Below, one piece after another: positions 1 through 8,101 of a stretch of DNA of 64,000 bases. The notes below the pieces were generated by a model that did not search any database, was not told the origin of the DNA, and saw nothing but the letters and a program-made list of their open reading frames with translations. The stretch comes from Ideonella aquatica (GTDB lineage: Bacteria > Pseudomonadota > Gammaproteobacteria > Burkholderiales > Burkholderiaceae_C). The translations under genes were made by a program, and so were the position numbers. The stretch spans positions 124,001-188,000 of the forward strand of contig NZ_JAGQDE010000001.1 in the NCBI RefSeq assembly GCF_018069755.1, written 5' to 3'. Position 1 is the first letter of the stretch; every line of letters begins with the position of its first letter.

Positions 1-200
1 GACAGCAGCACCGCCTTCTTCAGCCACTGGTGCACGGTCCACTGGCCCACGCCCTCGCGGGTGGCCACGCGGCGGCGGCCAGCATTGAGGTCGGCGATGA
101 CCTGGTTCACCGCCTCGCGCACTTCACCGTGGGTGCTGGCGTTGATGGTGGTGCGCTGTTCCCAGGCGGCGTCGATCAGGGCTTGCAGGTTGTCGCTCAT
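1..200 (-). CDS. dapD: 2,3,4,5-tetrahydropyridine-2,6-dicarboxylate N-succinyltransferase, N-terminal part (cut by window edge)
   Basis: The first 66 or so codons are present, starting at the ATG read on the minus strand at 200; the rest lies left of the window. The visible protein begins MSDNLQALIDAAWEQR and continues through a VREAVNQVIADLNAGRRRVA stretch, which is the helical N-terminal part of DapD trimers. DapD transfers succinyl from succinyl-CoA to tetrahydrodipicolinate in the succinylase branch of lysine and peptidoglycan precursor synthesis. It lies 32 bp downstream of dapC, whose product performs the next step, so the two are probably co-transcribed. The catalytic left-handed beta-helix domain is not in view, so the call rests on the N-terminus and the neighbour. 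Confidence 0.85.
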   Translation of the reverse strand, partial: MSDNLQALIDAAWEQRTTINASTHGEVREAVNQVIADLNAGRRRVATREGVGQWTVHQWLKKAVLL

Positions 201-232
201 GGACTGGTCTCTTGGAAGAATGGAAGAGGGAA

Positions 233-1426
233 TCAGGGGCGCCAGGCGCGGGCGAAGGCGACGATGCGCTCGGCCGCCTCGACACATTCGTCGACACCGG
301 CCACCAGCGCCATGCGGATGCGGCCGGCACCCGGGTTCACGCCATGCGCGTCGCGCGCCAGCAGGCTGCCGGGCAGGACCGCCACATTGTATTGAGCCAG
401 CAGATCCTGGGCGAAGCGCACGTCATCGCCGCCGGGCACGCCGGCCCAGAGGTAGAACGCGGCATCGGGCAGGCGCACGTCCAGCACCTCGGCCAGCATG
501 GGCGTGACGCGGTCGAACTTCAGGCGGTAGAGCGCGCGGTTGGCCTCGACATGGGCCTCGTCGTTCCAGGCGGCGATGCTGGCCCGCTGTACCAGTTGGC
601 TCATCGCGCTGCCGTGGTAGGTGCGGTAGAGCAGGTAGGGCTTGATGATCGCCGCATCACCCGCCACAAAGCCTGAGCGCAGGCCCGGCACATTGCTGCG
701 CTTGGACAGACTGGACAGCATGACCAGGTTCTTGAAGCCGCGGCCCAGGGCCTGCGCGGCCTGCAGACCGCCCAGCGGCGCCTGATCGTTGAAGTAGATC
801 TCGGAGTAGCACTCGTCGCTGGCGATCACGAAACCGTGGCGGTCGCTCAACTCGAACAGACGCTGCCACTCGCCCAGCGGCATCACCGCGCCGGTGGGGT
901 TGCCCGGCGAGCAGGCGAAGACCAGGCGGGTGCGGGCCCAGGTGGCCTCGTCGATGGCCGACCAGTCGCAGGCGAAATTGCGCGCCGGGTCGGAGTTGGC
1001 GAACACCGGCTGCGCGCCGCCCAGCAGCGCTGCGCCCTCGTAGATCTGGTAGAACGGGTTGGGGCAGACCACCACCGCGTCGCGCTCGGCCGGGTCCAGC
1101 ACCACCTGGGCCAGCGAGAACAAGGCCTCGCGCGAGCCCAGCACGGGCAGCACCTCGGTGGCCGGGTTCAGCGCCACGCCATAACGCCGCTGCACCCAGC
1201 CAGCGATAGATTCGCGCAGCGCCGGCTCGCCCAGCGTGGGCGGGTAGTTCGACAGCCCGGCCAGGTTGTCGCACAGCGCCCGCTCCACCAAGGGGGGCGC
1301 CGGGTGCTTGGGCTCGCCGATGCCCAGGCTGATCGGCCGCAGCGCCGGATTCGGGACGATGCCCTTGGTGAGTTCGCGCAGTCTTTCGAACGGATAGGGG
1401 TTGAGCGAGCCGAGCAGCGGGTTCAT
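233..1426 (-). CDS. dapC: succinyldiaminopimelate transaminase
   Basis: A 397-residue PLP-dependent class I/II aminotransferase. It converts N-succinyl-2-amino-6-ketopimelate to N-succinyl-LL-diaminopimelate, with glutamate as amino donor, in the cytoplasm. Visible features are the N-terminus MNPLLGSLNPYPFERLREL, an SLGIGEPKHPAP segment, VCPNPFYQIY, the PLP-contacting CSPGNPTGAV, and SSLSKRSNVPGLRSG, which holds the Schiff-base lysine. The open frame extends a further 84 codons upstream, but homology begins at the ATG at 1426 and the extra stretch crosses a structured repeat region, so 1426 was chosen. The product is the expected length. The gene is immediately upstream of dapD on the same strand, as in many betaproteobacteria. 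Confidence 0.92.
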   Translation of the reverse strand: MNPLLGSLNPYPFERLRELTKGIVPNPALRPISLGIGEPKHPAPPLVERALCDNLAGLSNYPPTLGEPALRESIAGWVQRRYGVALNPATEVLPVLGSREALFSLAQVVLDPAERDAVVVCPNPFYQIYEGAALLGGAQPVFANSDPARNFACDWSAIDEATWARTRLVFACSPGNPTGAVMPLGEWQRLFELSDRHGFVIASDECYSEIYFNDQAPLGGLQAAQALGRGFKNLVMLSSLSKRSNVPGLRSGFVAGDAAIIKPYLLYRTYHGSAMSQLVQRASIAAWNDEAHVEANRALYRLKFDRVTPMLAEVLDVRLPDAAFYLWAGVPGGDDVRFAQDLLAQYNVAVLPGSLLARDAHGVNPGAGRIRMALVAGVDECVEAAERIVAFARAWRP

Positions 1427-1439
1427 CGCGGCATTATCA

Positions 1440-1930
1440 GGGGTCAGCTTCCTTCCCACAGCGGCCGTAGGCCGCTTCGGGGCCATCGCGCTACTCCAAC
1501 CGTGCCGCCAAGGGCTGGGCTGGCCGGCTCTGCCTGCCTGCCCAGCCCTTGGCTTGCTCAGACCGTTGCGAGCGGATTTCCTGCTGAGGTCGGAGCGCAG
1601 CCAAGGCCTGAGCGGCCTGGGTCTGTCGTCGCAGACGGTGGCGGTCGGCTGCGCCGACTCCCCTCGGGTGCTCGCCACCCCGGGGTGGTCGCCAAACTCC
1701 CTGCGCTCGCCTGCGGCTCGCTGCGGTCAAACAGTGTCGACCAAGTCAGTTCACGAAGCGCGCCTGCGGCGCGCGCCCCGGGGCGTCTGCGCTCCTCGGC
1801 GCCCCCGACAGCGCCGCCATCCCCAGGCCGCTCAGTCCTTGGCTGAATCCACCGTTGGCATACTGCAGCGGTCGAGGCCCACAGCGGCCTACGGCCGCTG
1901 TGGGCAGCCAGCTGCCACTCGGGCGGTGTA
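1440..1930. repeat. structured intergenic repeat region bounded by inverted hairpins
   Basis: About 540 bp between dapC and pfkA hold no convincing gene; the open frames on both strands lack homology and have skewed composition. The stretch is instead full of inverted repeats. CCCACAGCGGCCGTAGGCC at 1455-1473 recurs inverted within 1877-1905. A 23-bp sequence at 1599-1621 (beginning AGCCAAGGCCTGAGCGGCC) recurs inverted at 1822-1844 with one mismatch. A 14-bp perfect pair GCCAAGGGCTGGGC / GCCCAGCCCTTGGC lies at 1507-1520 and 1540-1553. Nested inverted pairs suggest a REP/MITE-like repetitive element or a decayed insertion. No target-site duplication was recognised. Any promoter of pfkA must lie in or next to it. 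Confidence 0.6.
1877..1905. repeat. perfect 13-bp hairpin palindrome
   Basis: GCCCACAGCGGCC, loop TAC, then GGCCGCTGTGGGC. The stem is perfect and very GC-rich but has no following T-run, so it is not a classical intrinsic terminator on either strand. A diverged copy (AGCGGCC-GTA-GGCCGCT at 1460-1476) lies at the other end of the region in inverted orientation. It resembles a REP-type palindrome and could act as a transcription or mRNA-stability boundary between dapC and pfkA. Confidence 0.65.
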
Positions 1931-1971
1931 GGCTATGCGACGACATCAGGACCACCAAAGGACTCCTCTCC

Positions 1972-3042
1972 ATGCACATCGGTATCCTCACCGGCGGCGG
2001 CGACTGCCCGGGCCTGAATGCGGTGATCCGGGCGGTGACGCTGGCGCTGATCAACGAGTGCGGCGCACGGGTCACCGGCATCGAGCGGGGCTTTCTGGGA
2101 TTGCTGACGCGCAGCGTGCGCCCGCTGGGGCTGCGCGAGGTGCAGGGCATCCTGGCTCAGGGGGGCACGATCCTGGGCACGCACAACCGCTGTGATCCGT
2201 TCCACTACTTTGGTGCGGACGGGGCGGACTGTTCGGCGCAGGCCCTGGCCTACGCCCGCGAGCTGGGCCTGGATGGGCTGGTGGTGATTGGTGGCGACGG
2301 CACGATGAGCATCGCCCACCGCTTCGAGCCGCTGGGCCTGCCGGTGGTGGGCGTGCCCAAGACCATCGACAACGACCTGGCACACACCGACCGCACCTTC
2401 GGCTTCGACAGCGCGGTGGCCGTGGTCGCCGAGGCGCTGGACCGCCTGGAGACCACGGCGCGCAGCCACGGCCGGGTGATGATCGCCGAGACCATGGGCC
2501 GCTACGCCGGCTGGATCGCGCTGGAAGGCGGCATGGCCGGCGGTGCCGACATGATCCTGCTGCCCGAGCTGCCGTTCTCCGTCGAGGCCGTGGCACGGCT
2601 GTGCGCCGAGCGCGAAGCCGGCGACGGTTGCACGCTGATCTGCATCGCCGAAGGGGCGCGTGCCGCGGGCCACGACCTGACGGTGCGCGCCACGCTGGCC
2701 GACAGCCCCGACCCGATCCGCCTGGGCGGCGTGGGCCAGTGGCTGCAGCAGCAGCTGCAGCCCCAGCTGTCCAGCGAGGTGCGCACCACGCTGCTGGGGC
2801 ATGTGCAGCGCGGCGGCTCGCCCACGCCCTATGACCGTGTGCTGGCCACGCGCTTCGGCTACCACGCCGCGCAGCTGGTGCGGCGCGGCGAGTGGGGCCG
2901 CATGGTCACGCTGCGGGGTGAGGATTGCGACAGCGTGCCTTTGTCGGATGTGGCCGGCAAAAGCCGCAACGTGCCGCTGGACCATCCGCTGCTGGCGGTG
3001 GCGCGGGGTCTGGGTGTGTCGCTGGGCGAGGCGCGCGCCTGA
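1972..3042 (+). CDS. pfkA: 6-phosphofructokinase with mixed phosphoryl-donor signature
   Basis: A 356-residue PfkA-family enzyme that phosphorylates fructose 6-phosphate to fructose 1,6-bisphosphate in glycolysis. Visible motifs are GILTGGGDCPGLNAVIR at the start, VVIGGDGTMS (residues 104-112), VPKTIDNDLAHTDRTFGFD with the catalytic Asp at about 133, MGRYAGWIAL, and GHVQRGGSPTPYDR, the sugar-phosphate site. The ATG at 1972 follows an AAAGGACTCC ribosome site, and family homology starts exactly there, so the longer frame from 1855 was rejected. Two donor-determining positions disagree: Gly after GGD is typical of ATP enzymes, whereas Lys in PKTIDND is typical of pyrophosphate enzymes. Donor choice (ATP or PPi) cannot be settled from sequence. 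Confidence 0.93.
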   Translation: MHIGILTGGGDCPGLNAVIRAVTLALINECGARVTGIERGFLGLLTRSVRPLGLREVQGILAQGGTILGTHNRCDPFHYFGADGADCSAQALAYARELGLDGLVVIGGDGTMSIAHRFEPLGLPVVGVPKTIDNDLAHTDRTFGFDSAVAVVAEALDRLETTARSHGRVMIAETMGRYAGWIALEGGMAGGADMILLPELPFSVEAVARLCAEREAGDGCTLICIAEGARAAGHDLTVRATLADSPDPIRLGGVGQWLQQQLQPQLSSEVRTTLLGHVQRGGSPTPYDRVLATRFGYHAAQLVRRGEWGRMVTLRGEDCDSVPLSDVAGKSRNVPLDHPLLAVARGLGVSLGEARA

Positions 3043-3067
3043 TCTGCATCAATCTCGCGCGCGCACT

Positions 3068-3087
3068 CGCAGCGAAGCTTGCGTTTT
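3068..3087 (+). terminator. possible weak intrinsic terminator after pfkA
   Basis: CGCAGC-GAA-GCTTGCG followed by TTTTCT. The stem contains a one-base bulge and the T-run is short, so this is only a tentative terminator between pfkA and the next small gene. Confidence 0.3.
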
Positions 3088-3157
3088 CTCAACCGGTTCA
3101 AGGCCGCGGTGGCGTCTGATCATGGCATCGCTGAAACGATCCTGAGAGGAGAACACC

Positions 3158-3316
3158 ATGCATGCTCTGCGCGACTTCTTCACCACCGACTATGGCCTGC
3201 TGAGCGCCGCCGTGATTGCCTTCACGCTGGGCATGGGCTGGTTCTACGTCAGCTACTTCATCAAGCACATCCGCGAGGATGAGGCCCGCGCCCGCGCGGC
3301 CGGCCTGATCAAGTAA
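3158..3316 (+). CDS. DUF3149-like small membrane protein
   Basis: A 52-residue protein, MHALRDFFTTDYGLLSAAVI..., preceded by an AGGAG ribosome site 8-9 bases before the ATG. It has one clear transmembrane segment (LLSAAVIAFTLGMGWFYVSY, about residues 14-33) and a charged cytoplasmic tail IKHIREDEARARAAGLIK. The layout of short aromatic N-terminus, single helix and Arg/Glu tail matches the DUF3149 family of small betaproteobacterial membrane proteins, whose function is unknown. The gene stands alone and is followed 85 bp later by a good intrinsic terminator, which supports a real transcription unit. Confidence 0.75.
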   Translation: MHALRDFFTTDYGLLSAAVIAFTLGMGWFYVSYFIKHIREDEARARAAGLIK

Positions 3317-3400
3317 GGCCCGGACAAGCCCGGACCGTGGCGGTCGGTGTGCCAGCGGTGCTGGCCCCAGGCCGCTGTCCGTGTTGATGCACTTTGTCAC

Positions 3401-3422
3401 ACCGCCGAAAGGCGGTTTTTCG
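3401..3422 (+). terminator. intrinsic terminator
   Basis: ACCGCC-GAAA-GGCGGT followed by a T-run. A six-base perfect stem with a stable GAAA tetraloop lies 85 bp after the stop of the DUF3149-like gene and before the diguanylate cyclase gene. Confidence 0.85.
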
Positions 3423-3593
3423 CTTTCTGGCGCTTGGGTTGTCTCTAAAACGCATCTCTGGCGTGATGCAAAGTCGATTCGGCGCGCTGACCCCAAGAGA
3501 TCAAAACCGCCCGGCCTGTCTACACTGACCGCACCAATCAAAAGAAAGGCTCCCAGACCGAGGGAACGGGAGCCCGGTGTTCCGGAGTCGGTG

Positions 3594-5315
3594 ATGGCGT
3601 TTTTCCGCAGCCTCAGCCTGCGTCAGCTGCTGACCGTGCCCTATGTGGTGCTGGTTCTGCTGCTGGCGGTCATGATCGGGCTGCTGTCCTACCGGGCCGG
3701 ACGTGAGGCGGTGGACTCGCTGTCCGGACAGTTGCTGGGCGAGACGGTTGGCCGCATCTCCCAGGCGGTCGAGAAGCATGTGTTCGGCTCAGCCGCCGTG
3801 CTGGAAGTGGCCTTCCCCGAGGGCCTGAGCGCCCCCGCGCGCGTGGCCGATGAGGTCGATGCGCTGCGCACCCGCTTCTGGCAGGCCACCTCGGTCCACC
3901 GCGAGCTGAACAACTACGCCTACTACGGCGACGAGCAGGGCCATTTCTTCGGCCTGTGGCGCGACTCGGCGCAGGATGCCCAGGTGCGCCTGCGCACCGA
4001 AGGCAACGGCCCGCGCACCCTGTACAAGGTGCACGGCATCCGCGGGCCGCTGCTGGACCCGGTCATCGAGGACAAGGTCTTCGAGCCACGTGAGCGGCCC
4101 TGGTACCGCGCCAGCCGCGACAGCGGCGCCGAGATCTGGACCTCGATCTACATCGACTTTCGCACCCAGGGCCTGGTGGCCACGCGGGCGCGGCGCGTGC
4201 CCCATGCCGACGGCGGCCTGGGCGGCGTGGTGGCCACCGATGTGTCGCTGCAGTCGCTGAGCGACTTCGTGCGCTCGCTGCCGCTGTCGCCCAATGGCCT
4301 GGCCTTTGTGGCCGAGCCCGATGGCAAGCTGATCGCCACCTCGCGCGGCAGCTACCTGCGCCAGGGCGCGAGTGGACGCAGCGAGCGGCTGGACGCCGAG
4401 CAGTCCGATGACGCGCTGCTGGTGGCCACCCACCGCGCGGTGCGCGAGCTGATCGCGCTGCCGGGCGACCACGGCGCCACCCGCACCGTCAAGATCAGCG
4501 GCCCCGATGGCGCCGCTGTGCAGGTGGCCTGGGCGCGCATCCGCGATGACGCCGGCCTGGACTGGGTGATCGCGGTGGCGGTGCCGCGCTCGGACTTCCT
4601 GCAGCGCATCACCGACAACGTCTACCGCACGCTGGCGCTGGCGGTGCTGGCGGCGCTGCTGGCCATCGGCATCGGCCTGGCCAGCCTCAGCGTGGTGGCG
4701 CGCGACCTGCGCCAGCTCAGCGTGGCCGCGCGCCGCGTGGGCGAGGGGGACTTCAGCGCGCCGCTGGGCATCCGCCGCGGCGACGAGATCGGCGACCTGG
4801 CCAAGAGTTTCCAGGCCATGACCCAGCGCCTGACCACTGACCGGCTCACCGGCCTGGCCAACCGCGAGGCGGTGCTGCGCCGGCTGGAAGAGCGCATGGC
4901 GCGGCAGCGCCGCTCGGCCGACGGCGGCATGTTTGCGGTGCTGTTCCTGGATCTGGACCGCTTCAAGGAGGTCAACGACCGCTTCGGCCATGACGCCGGT
5001 GACCGCGTGCTGGTGGCACTGGGCCAGCGCCTGCAGGCGCAGCTGCGCGAGGGCGACATGGTGGCGCGCTGGGCCGGCGACGAGTTCCTGGTGCTGCTGG
5101 ACCAGATCAGCACCGAGGCCGATGCCCGCCATGTGGTGGACAAGCTCAAGCGCAGCATGGAGCTGCCGCTGCAGACCCCCGGCCTGGGCCAGGAGGTGGA
5201 GTTGAGCCTGTCGGTGGGTGTGGCGATCTACCCGCGTGACGGTCAGGACGTGGACACGCTGGTACAGCGCGCCGATGTCGCGATGTACCGCGACAAGCCC
5301 GGCCAGGCGGGCTGA
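3594..5315 (+). CDS. membrane dCache-HAMP-GGDEF diguanylate cyclase
   Basis: A 573-residue inner-membrane sensor that should make cyclic di-GMP from two GTP. It has an N-terminal transmembrane helix (LTVPYVVLVLLLAVMIGLLSY), a periplasmic dCache-like domain of about 270 residues including a PWYRASRD segment, a second helix (TLALAVLAALLAIGIGLASL), a HAMP domain and a GGDEF domain. The active-site loop reads AGDEF instead of GGDEF, a variant known in active cyclases. RxxD (REGD) five residues before it is an inhibitory I-site. DLDRFKEVNDRFGHDAGD carries the metal and substrate residues. The ATG at 3594 has GGAG six bases upstream; the open frame extends upstream to 3381 across a terminator, so the shorter start is preferred. 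Confidence 0.88.
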   Translation: MAFFRSLSLRQLLTVPYVVLVLLLAVMIGLLSYRAGREAVDSLSGQLLGETVGRISQAVEKHVFGSAAVLEVAFPEGLSAPARVADEVDALRTRFWQATSVHRELNNYAYYGDEQGHFFGLWRDSAQDAQVRLRTEGNGPRTLYKVHGIRGPLLDPVIEDKVFEPRERPWYRASRDSGAEIWTSIYIDFRTQGLVATRARRVPHADGGLGGVVATDVSLQSLSDFVRSLPLSPNGLAFVAEPDGKLIATSRGSYLRQGASGRSERLDAEQSDDALLVATHRAVRELIALPGDHGATRTVKISGPDGAAVQVAWARIRDDAGLDWVIAVAVPRSDFLQRITDNVYRTLALAVLAALLAIGIGLASLSVVARDLRQLSVAARRVGEGDFSAPLGIRRGDEIGDLAKSFQAMTQRLTTDRLTGLANREAVLRRLEERMARQRRSADGGMFAVLFLDLDRFKEVNDRFGHDAGDRVLVALGQRLQAQLREGDMVARWAGDEFLVLLDQISTEADARHVVDKLKRSMELPLQTPGLGQEVELSLSVGVAIYPRDGQDVDTLVQRADVAMYRDKPGQAG

Positions 5316-5321
5316 GGGCGC

Positions 5322-6068
5322 TCAGCCGCGCACGTCGGCCACCGGCTGCTCGCCGAAGTCGGCGCGCTCCAGACAGGCCAGGATGCGCGCGGCAGCGGCC
5401 TCGGGGCTGAGCAGCTGACCGTTGTCGTGCATGGCGACGAAGCGGCCGCGGTCGGCGAACTCGGCCGGGTCGGCGCCGCGCAGCTGCACCTGCATGTCAG
5501 TGGCGATCACGCCCGGCGCCAGCGACACCACGCGCGCGCCATTCGGCCGCGCCGCCTCTTCCAGGGCCAGGCAGCGGCTCAGATGGTCCAGGCCCGCCTT
5601 GGCGGCGCAGTACGAGGCGCTGCCGGCCATCGCCCGCCGGCCCAGGCCCGACGAGATGTTCAGCAGCTTGCGCGGCACCGTCCAATCGGCGGTGGCGTCC
5701 AGGAAGGCGGCCGACAGCAGCGCCGGGGCCTCCAGCCCCACGCGCAGCGCGTGCACGGTGTCGGCCGCGGCGATGCGCGCGAGGTCGCGCAGCGGCGCGA
5801 TCACACCGGCGTTGTTGATCAGCGTGACGCCGGCCAGCGCGGCGGTCGGCTGCGCCTGCAGCCACTCGCCCAGCCGGCGGGCCACCGGGGCGGCGTCGGC
5901 CAGGTCGGCGGGCCACTGCTCGGCACCGGCGGCGGCCAGTGCCGCACTGTGGCCGCGCGACAGGCCCAGCACCCGGTGGCCGCGCGCCGCGCAGGCCAGC
6001 GCGATGGCCTCGCCCATGCCGCGCGAGGCACCGGTGACGATGGTGATGCAGGTCAGTTCCTGGGCCAT
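5322..6068 (-). CDS. SDR-family NAD(P)-dependent oxidoreductase
   Basis: A 248-residue classical short-chain dehydrogenase/reductase. The Rossmann motif is VTGASRGMGEA near residue 10, NNAG lies in LINNAGV, and the catalytic Ser and Tyr-x3-Lys are in SSGLGRRAMAGSASYCAAK. The YCAAK form is the standard YxxxK triad. The substrate cannot be told from sequence; the family includes sepiapterin reductase-like and 3-oxoacyl reductase-like enzymes. The ATG at 6068 was chosen because the fold starts there; the open frame continues 15 codons further into the divergent neighbour's leader. It is convergent with the diguanylate cyclase gene (6-bp gap) and divergent from the next gene. Confidence 0.85.
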   Translation of the reverse strand: MAQELTCITIVTGASRGMGEAIALACAARGHRVLGLSRGHSAALAAAGAEQWPADLADAAPVARRLGEWLQAQPTAALAGVTLINNAGVIAPLRDLARIAAADTVHALRVGLEAPALLSAAFLDATADWTVPRKLLNISSGLGRRAMAGSASYCAAKAGLDHLSRCLALEEAARPNGARVVSLAPGVIATDMQVQLRGADPAEFADRGRFVAMHDNGQLLSPEAAAARILACLERADFGEQPVADVRG

Positions 6069-6100
6069 GGCGGGTCCTTCGTGGCAGCGACAATCGGGGG

Positions 6101-6853
6101 ATGAGCGAAACATTGTCCCCTTCCACGCCGATCACGCCCTGGTGGCGCCGGCCTTTTGTCGTCTCGGTCCTGGTGGTGCTGCTGGTGGTGGCCGGCACGA
6201 TCGGCTGGTCGATGTACGCCGGTCTGAAGGACGAGGCGCGCCGCGGCCTGGAGCATGGCCTGCCATGGCAGGTCGAGACCTTGGCCGACGGCGGCAGCCG
6301 CGTGTTCGGCCTGCAGCCGGGGGTGGACACGCTGGACAGCGTGCAGTCGCGCCTGGGCGAGGACATGAACGTCGGCCTGATCGTGGCCGGCGACGCGCCG
6401 CCCGCGCTGGAGGGCTTTGTCGAGAGCCTGCGCGCCGGCTTCGTCACCGGCCGCCTGGTGGCGGCCTTCGAGGCTGACGATGGCTGGCTGCAGCGCGCCC
6501 GCGAGCGGGCCGTGTCCAGCGACTATGGCGAGGGCGGCCGCAGCCGCCGCTACACGCTGGCCGCCGACGACCGCCGTCAGGCCGGCGCCAGCCGCCTGCT
6601 GGCCCTGGCTTACCTGCCCGCGGTGAAGCTGGACGCCGAGACCGTGCGCCAGCGCTTCGGCGAGCCCGCCGAGCGCATCACCGGCCCGCAGGGCGAGTCG
6701 CAGTGGCTCTACCCTGACCGCGGCATCGCCGTGGTGCTGCCGCCCGAGCAGGGCGAGGCGGCCAAGGCGCGCGCGGTGATCCAGTACGTGGCACCACGCG
6801 ACTTCGAAGCGCGGCTGCGCGCGCCGCTGCAGGCGGCATCGGCAGCGCGTTGA
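6101..6853 (+). CDS. membrane-anchored protein of unknown function
   Basis: A 250-residue protein with a short cytoplasmic N-terminus, one strong transmembrane helix (FVVSVLVVLLVVAGTIGWSMYAGL, residues 19-42) and a soluble domain that should face the periplasm. The soluble part contains FGLQPGVDTLDSVQSRLGED and, near the end, VRQRFGEPAERITGPQGESQWLYPDRGIAVVLPPE. The latter resembles SmpA/BamE-like 'rate-of-change' repeats, in which a predicted helix is followed by a strand-rich stretch, but this is only an impression. It is divergently arranged from the SDR gene with 32 bp between start codons, so the two share a promoter region. No function is assigned. Confidence 0.7.
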   Translation: MSETLSPSTPITPWWRRPFVVSVLVVLLVVAGTIGWSMYAGLKDEARRGLEHGLPWQVETLADGGSRVFGLQPGVDTLDSVQSRLGEDMNVGLIVAGDAPPALEGFVESLRAGFVTGRLVAAFEADDGWLQRARERAVSSDYGEGGRSRRYTLAADDRRQAGASRLLALAYLPAVKLDAETVRQRFGEPAERITGPQGESQWLYPDRGIAVVLPPEQGEAAKARAVIQYVAPRDFEARLRAPLQAASAAR

Positions 6854-6866
6854 TCAGCGGCCCGGT

Positions 6867-7421
6867 TCAGTCGATGGCCTCGCCAATCGCCAGGTAGTGG
6901 CCACCGGCCACATGGTGCAGCGTGCGCAGCCCGGCCGGCGCCCGCTCGAAGTGCCAGTGGCCGCCGTCGAACACCCGGGCATCGGCCCAGGCGCCGGTGA
7001 CGCGGCCGACGAACAGGTCATGGCGCTGTTCCACCTCGGGTTCGGGCACGCGCTCGCAATCCAGCCAGGCCACGCAGCCGCCTACCAGCGGTGAGGCGGC
7101 GGTGGGCTCGTCCAGCAGCGGCACCTGGAAGTCGCTGAGCTTGTCGGCGTCGCGGCCGCTGTGCGTGCCCAGCGCGGTGACCAGGCGCGCCTGGGCGGCA
7201 CAGGGCACGCTGATCGCGAAATGCCCCGAGGCCAGGAGCAGCTCGCGCGTGTAAGTGGCCTTGTCCAGCACCAGGGCCACCTTGGGCGGGTCAAAGTCCA
7301 GCGCCATCACCCAGGCGGCGGCCATCACATTGCTGCGGCCGCCGTGGCGGGCCGAGACCAGCACGGTCGGGCCATGGTTGATCAGGCGATAGGCCTTGGG
7401 CAGGTCCACAGGGGTGCGCAT
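6867..7421 (-). CDS. flavin reductase-like domain protein
   Basis: A 184-residue protein of the flavin reductase-like (FMN-binding split barrel) family. It begins PVDLPKAYRLINHGPTVLVSARHGGRSNVMAAAWVMALDFDPPKVAL, the usual family pattern around the FMN phosphate site, followed by LVLDKATYTRELLLASGHFAISVPC. Members bind FMN and either supply reduced flavin to a monooxygenase or serve other flavin roles; no partner oxygenase is adjacent. Ten bases separate it from the pseudouridine synthase gene upstream on the same strand, so the two are probably co-transcribed. The start at 7421 is the only one preserving the family N-terminus. Confidence 0.82.
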   Translation of the reverse strand: MRTPVDLPKAYRLINHGPTVLVSARHGGRSNVMAAAWVMALDFDPPKVALVLDKATYTRELLLASGHFAISVPCAAQARLVTALGTHSGRDADKLSDFQVPLLDEPTAASPLVGGCVAWLDCERVPEPEVEQRHDLFVGRVTGAWADARVFDGGHWHFERAPAGLRTLHHVAGGHYLAIGEAID

Positions 7422-7430
7422 GCGGGGCTT

Positions 7431-8063
7431 TCAGAAAGGGGCCGGAGATGCGACCACGATCGTCTCGCCGCTGACCGGGTGGGGCAGGGCCAGGCGGCAG
7501 GCGTGCAGCCACAGGCGCGGCGCGGCCGCGTGGTGCGCGGGCGGCGCGTAGAGCTCGTCGCCCAGAATCGGGTGGCCGATCGCGGCCAGGTGCACGCGCA
7601 GCTGGTGCGAGCGGCCGGTGATCGGCGTCAGGGCCAGGCGGCTGCGGCCCAGTGAAGCGTCTCGGCCCAGCACCTGCCAGTGCGTCAGCGCCGGGCGGCC
7701 CTGCTGCACATCGACCATCTGCCGCGGCCGCCTCGGCCAGTCGCAGCGCAGCGGCAGCTCCACCTCACCGGCATCGGATTCGGGCAGGCCGGCCACCAGG
7801 GCTTCGTAGCGCTTGTCACAGCGGCGCTGCTCAAAGGCCATCGACAGCGCCCGCTGCGCCGCCGGTCCCCGGCCAAAGACCAGGATGCCCGAGGTGCCCA
7901 TGTCCAATCGGTGTACCACCAGCGCGTCCGGCCAGCGGGTCTGCGCCCGGGCGATCGCGCAGTCGGCCTTGTCCGGGCCGCGGCCGGGCACCGACAGCAG
8001 GCCGGCCGGCTTGTCGATCGCCAGCAGGGCGTCGTCGCAGTACAGGATGCGCAGGTCCTCCAT
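7431..8063 (-). CDS. RluA-family pseudouridine synthase
   Basis: A 210-residue enzyme that isomerises uridine to pseudouridine in RNA. The catalytic motif HRLDMGTSGILVFG has the invariant Asp. Other family segments are the N-terminal DDALLAIDKPAGLLSVPGR, DKRYEALV, and the C-terminal ITGRSHQLRVHLAAIGHPILGDELY. There is no N-terminal S4 RNA-binding domain, so it is the short, RluA-like form; RluA modifies 23S rRNA and some tRNAs in E. coli. The exact target position cannot be read from sequence. The gene is divergent from the YeeE/YedE pair, 38 bp away. Confidence 0.9.
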   Translation of the reverse strand: MEDLRILYCDDALLAIDKPAGLLSVPGRGPDKADCAIARAQTRWPDALVVHRLDMGTSGILVFGRGPAAQRALSMAFEQRRCDKRYEALVAGLPESDAGEVELPLRCDWPRRPRQMVDVQQGRPALTHWQVLGRDASLGRSRLALTPITGRSHQLRVHLAAIGHPILGDELYAPPAHHAAAPRLWLHACRLALPHPVSGETIVVASPAPF

Positions 8064-8101
8064 CGGCGGCCACTCTACCTGCGCTGGCTACACTGGTCGC
8101 G

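Noticed and set aside
1401-1931. Open frames on both strands between dapC and pfkA
   Set aside because: They overlap the inverted-repeat region, have no homology or convincing ribosome site, and read differently on each strand.
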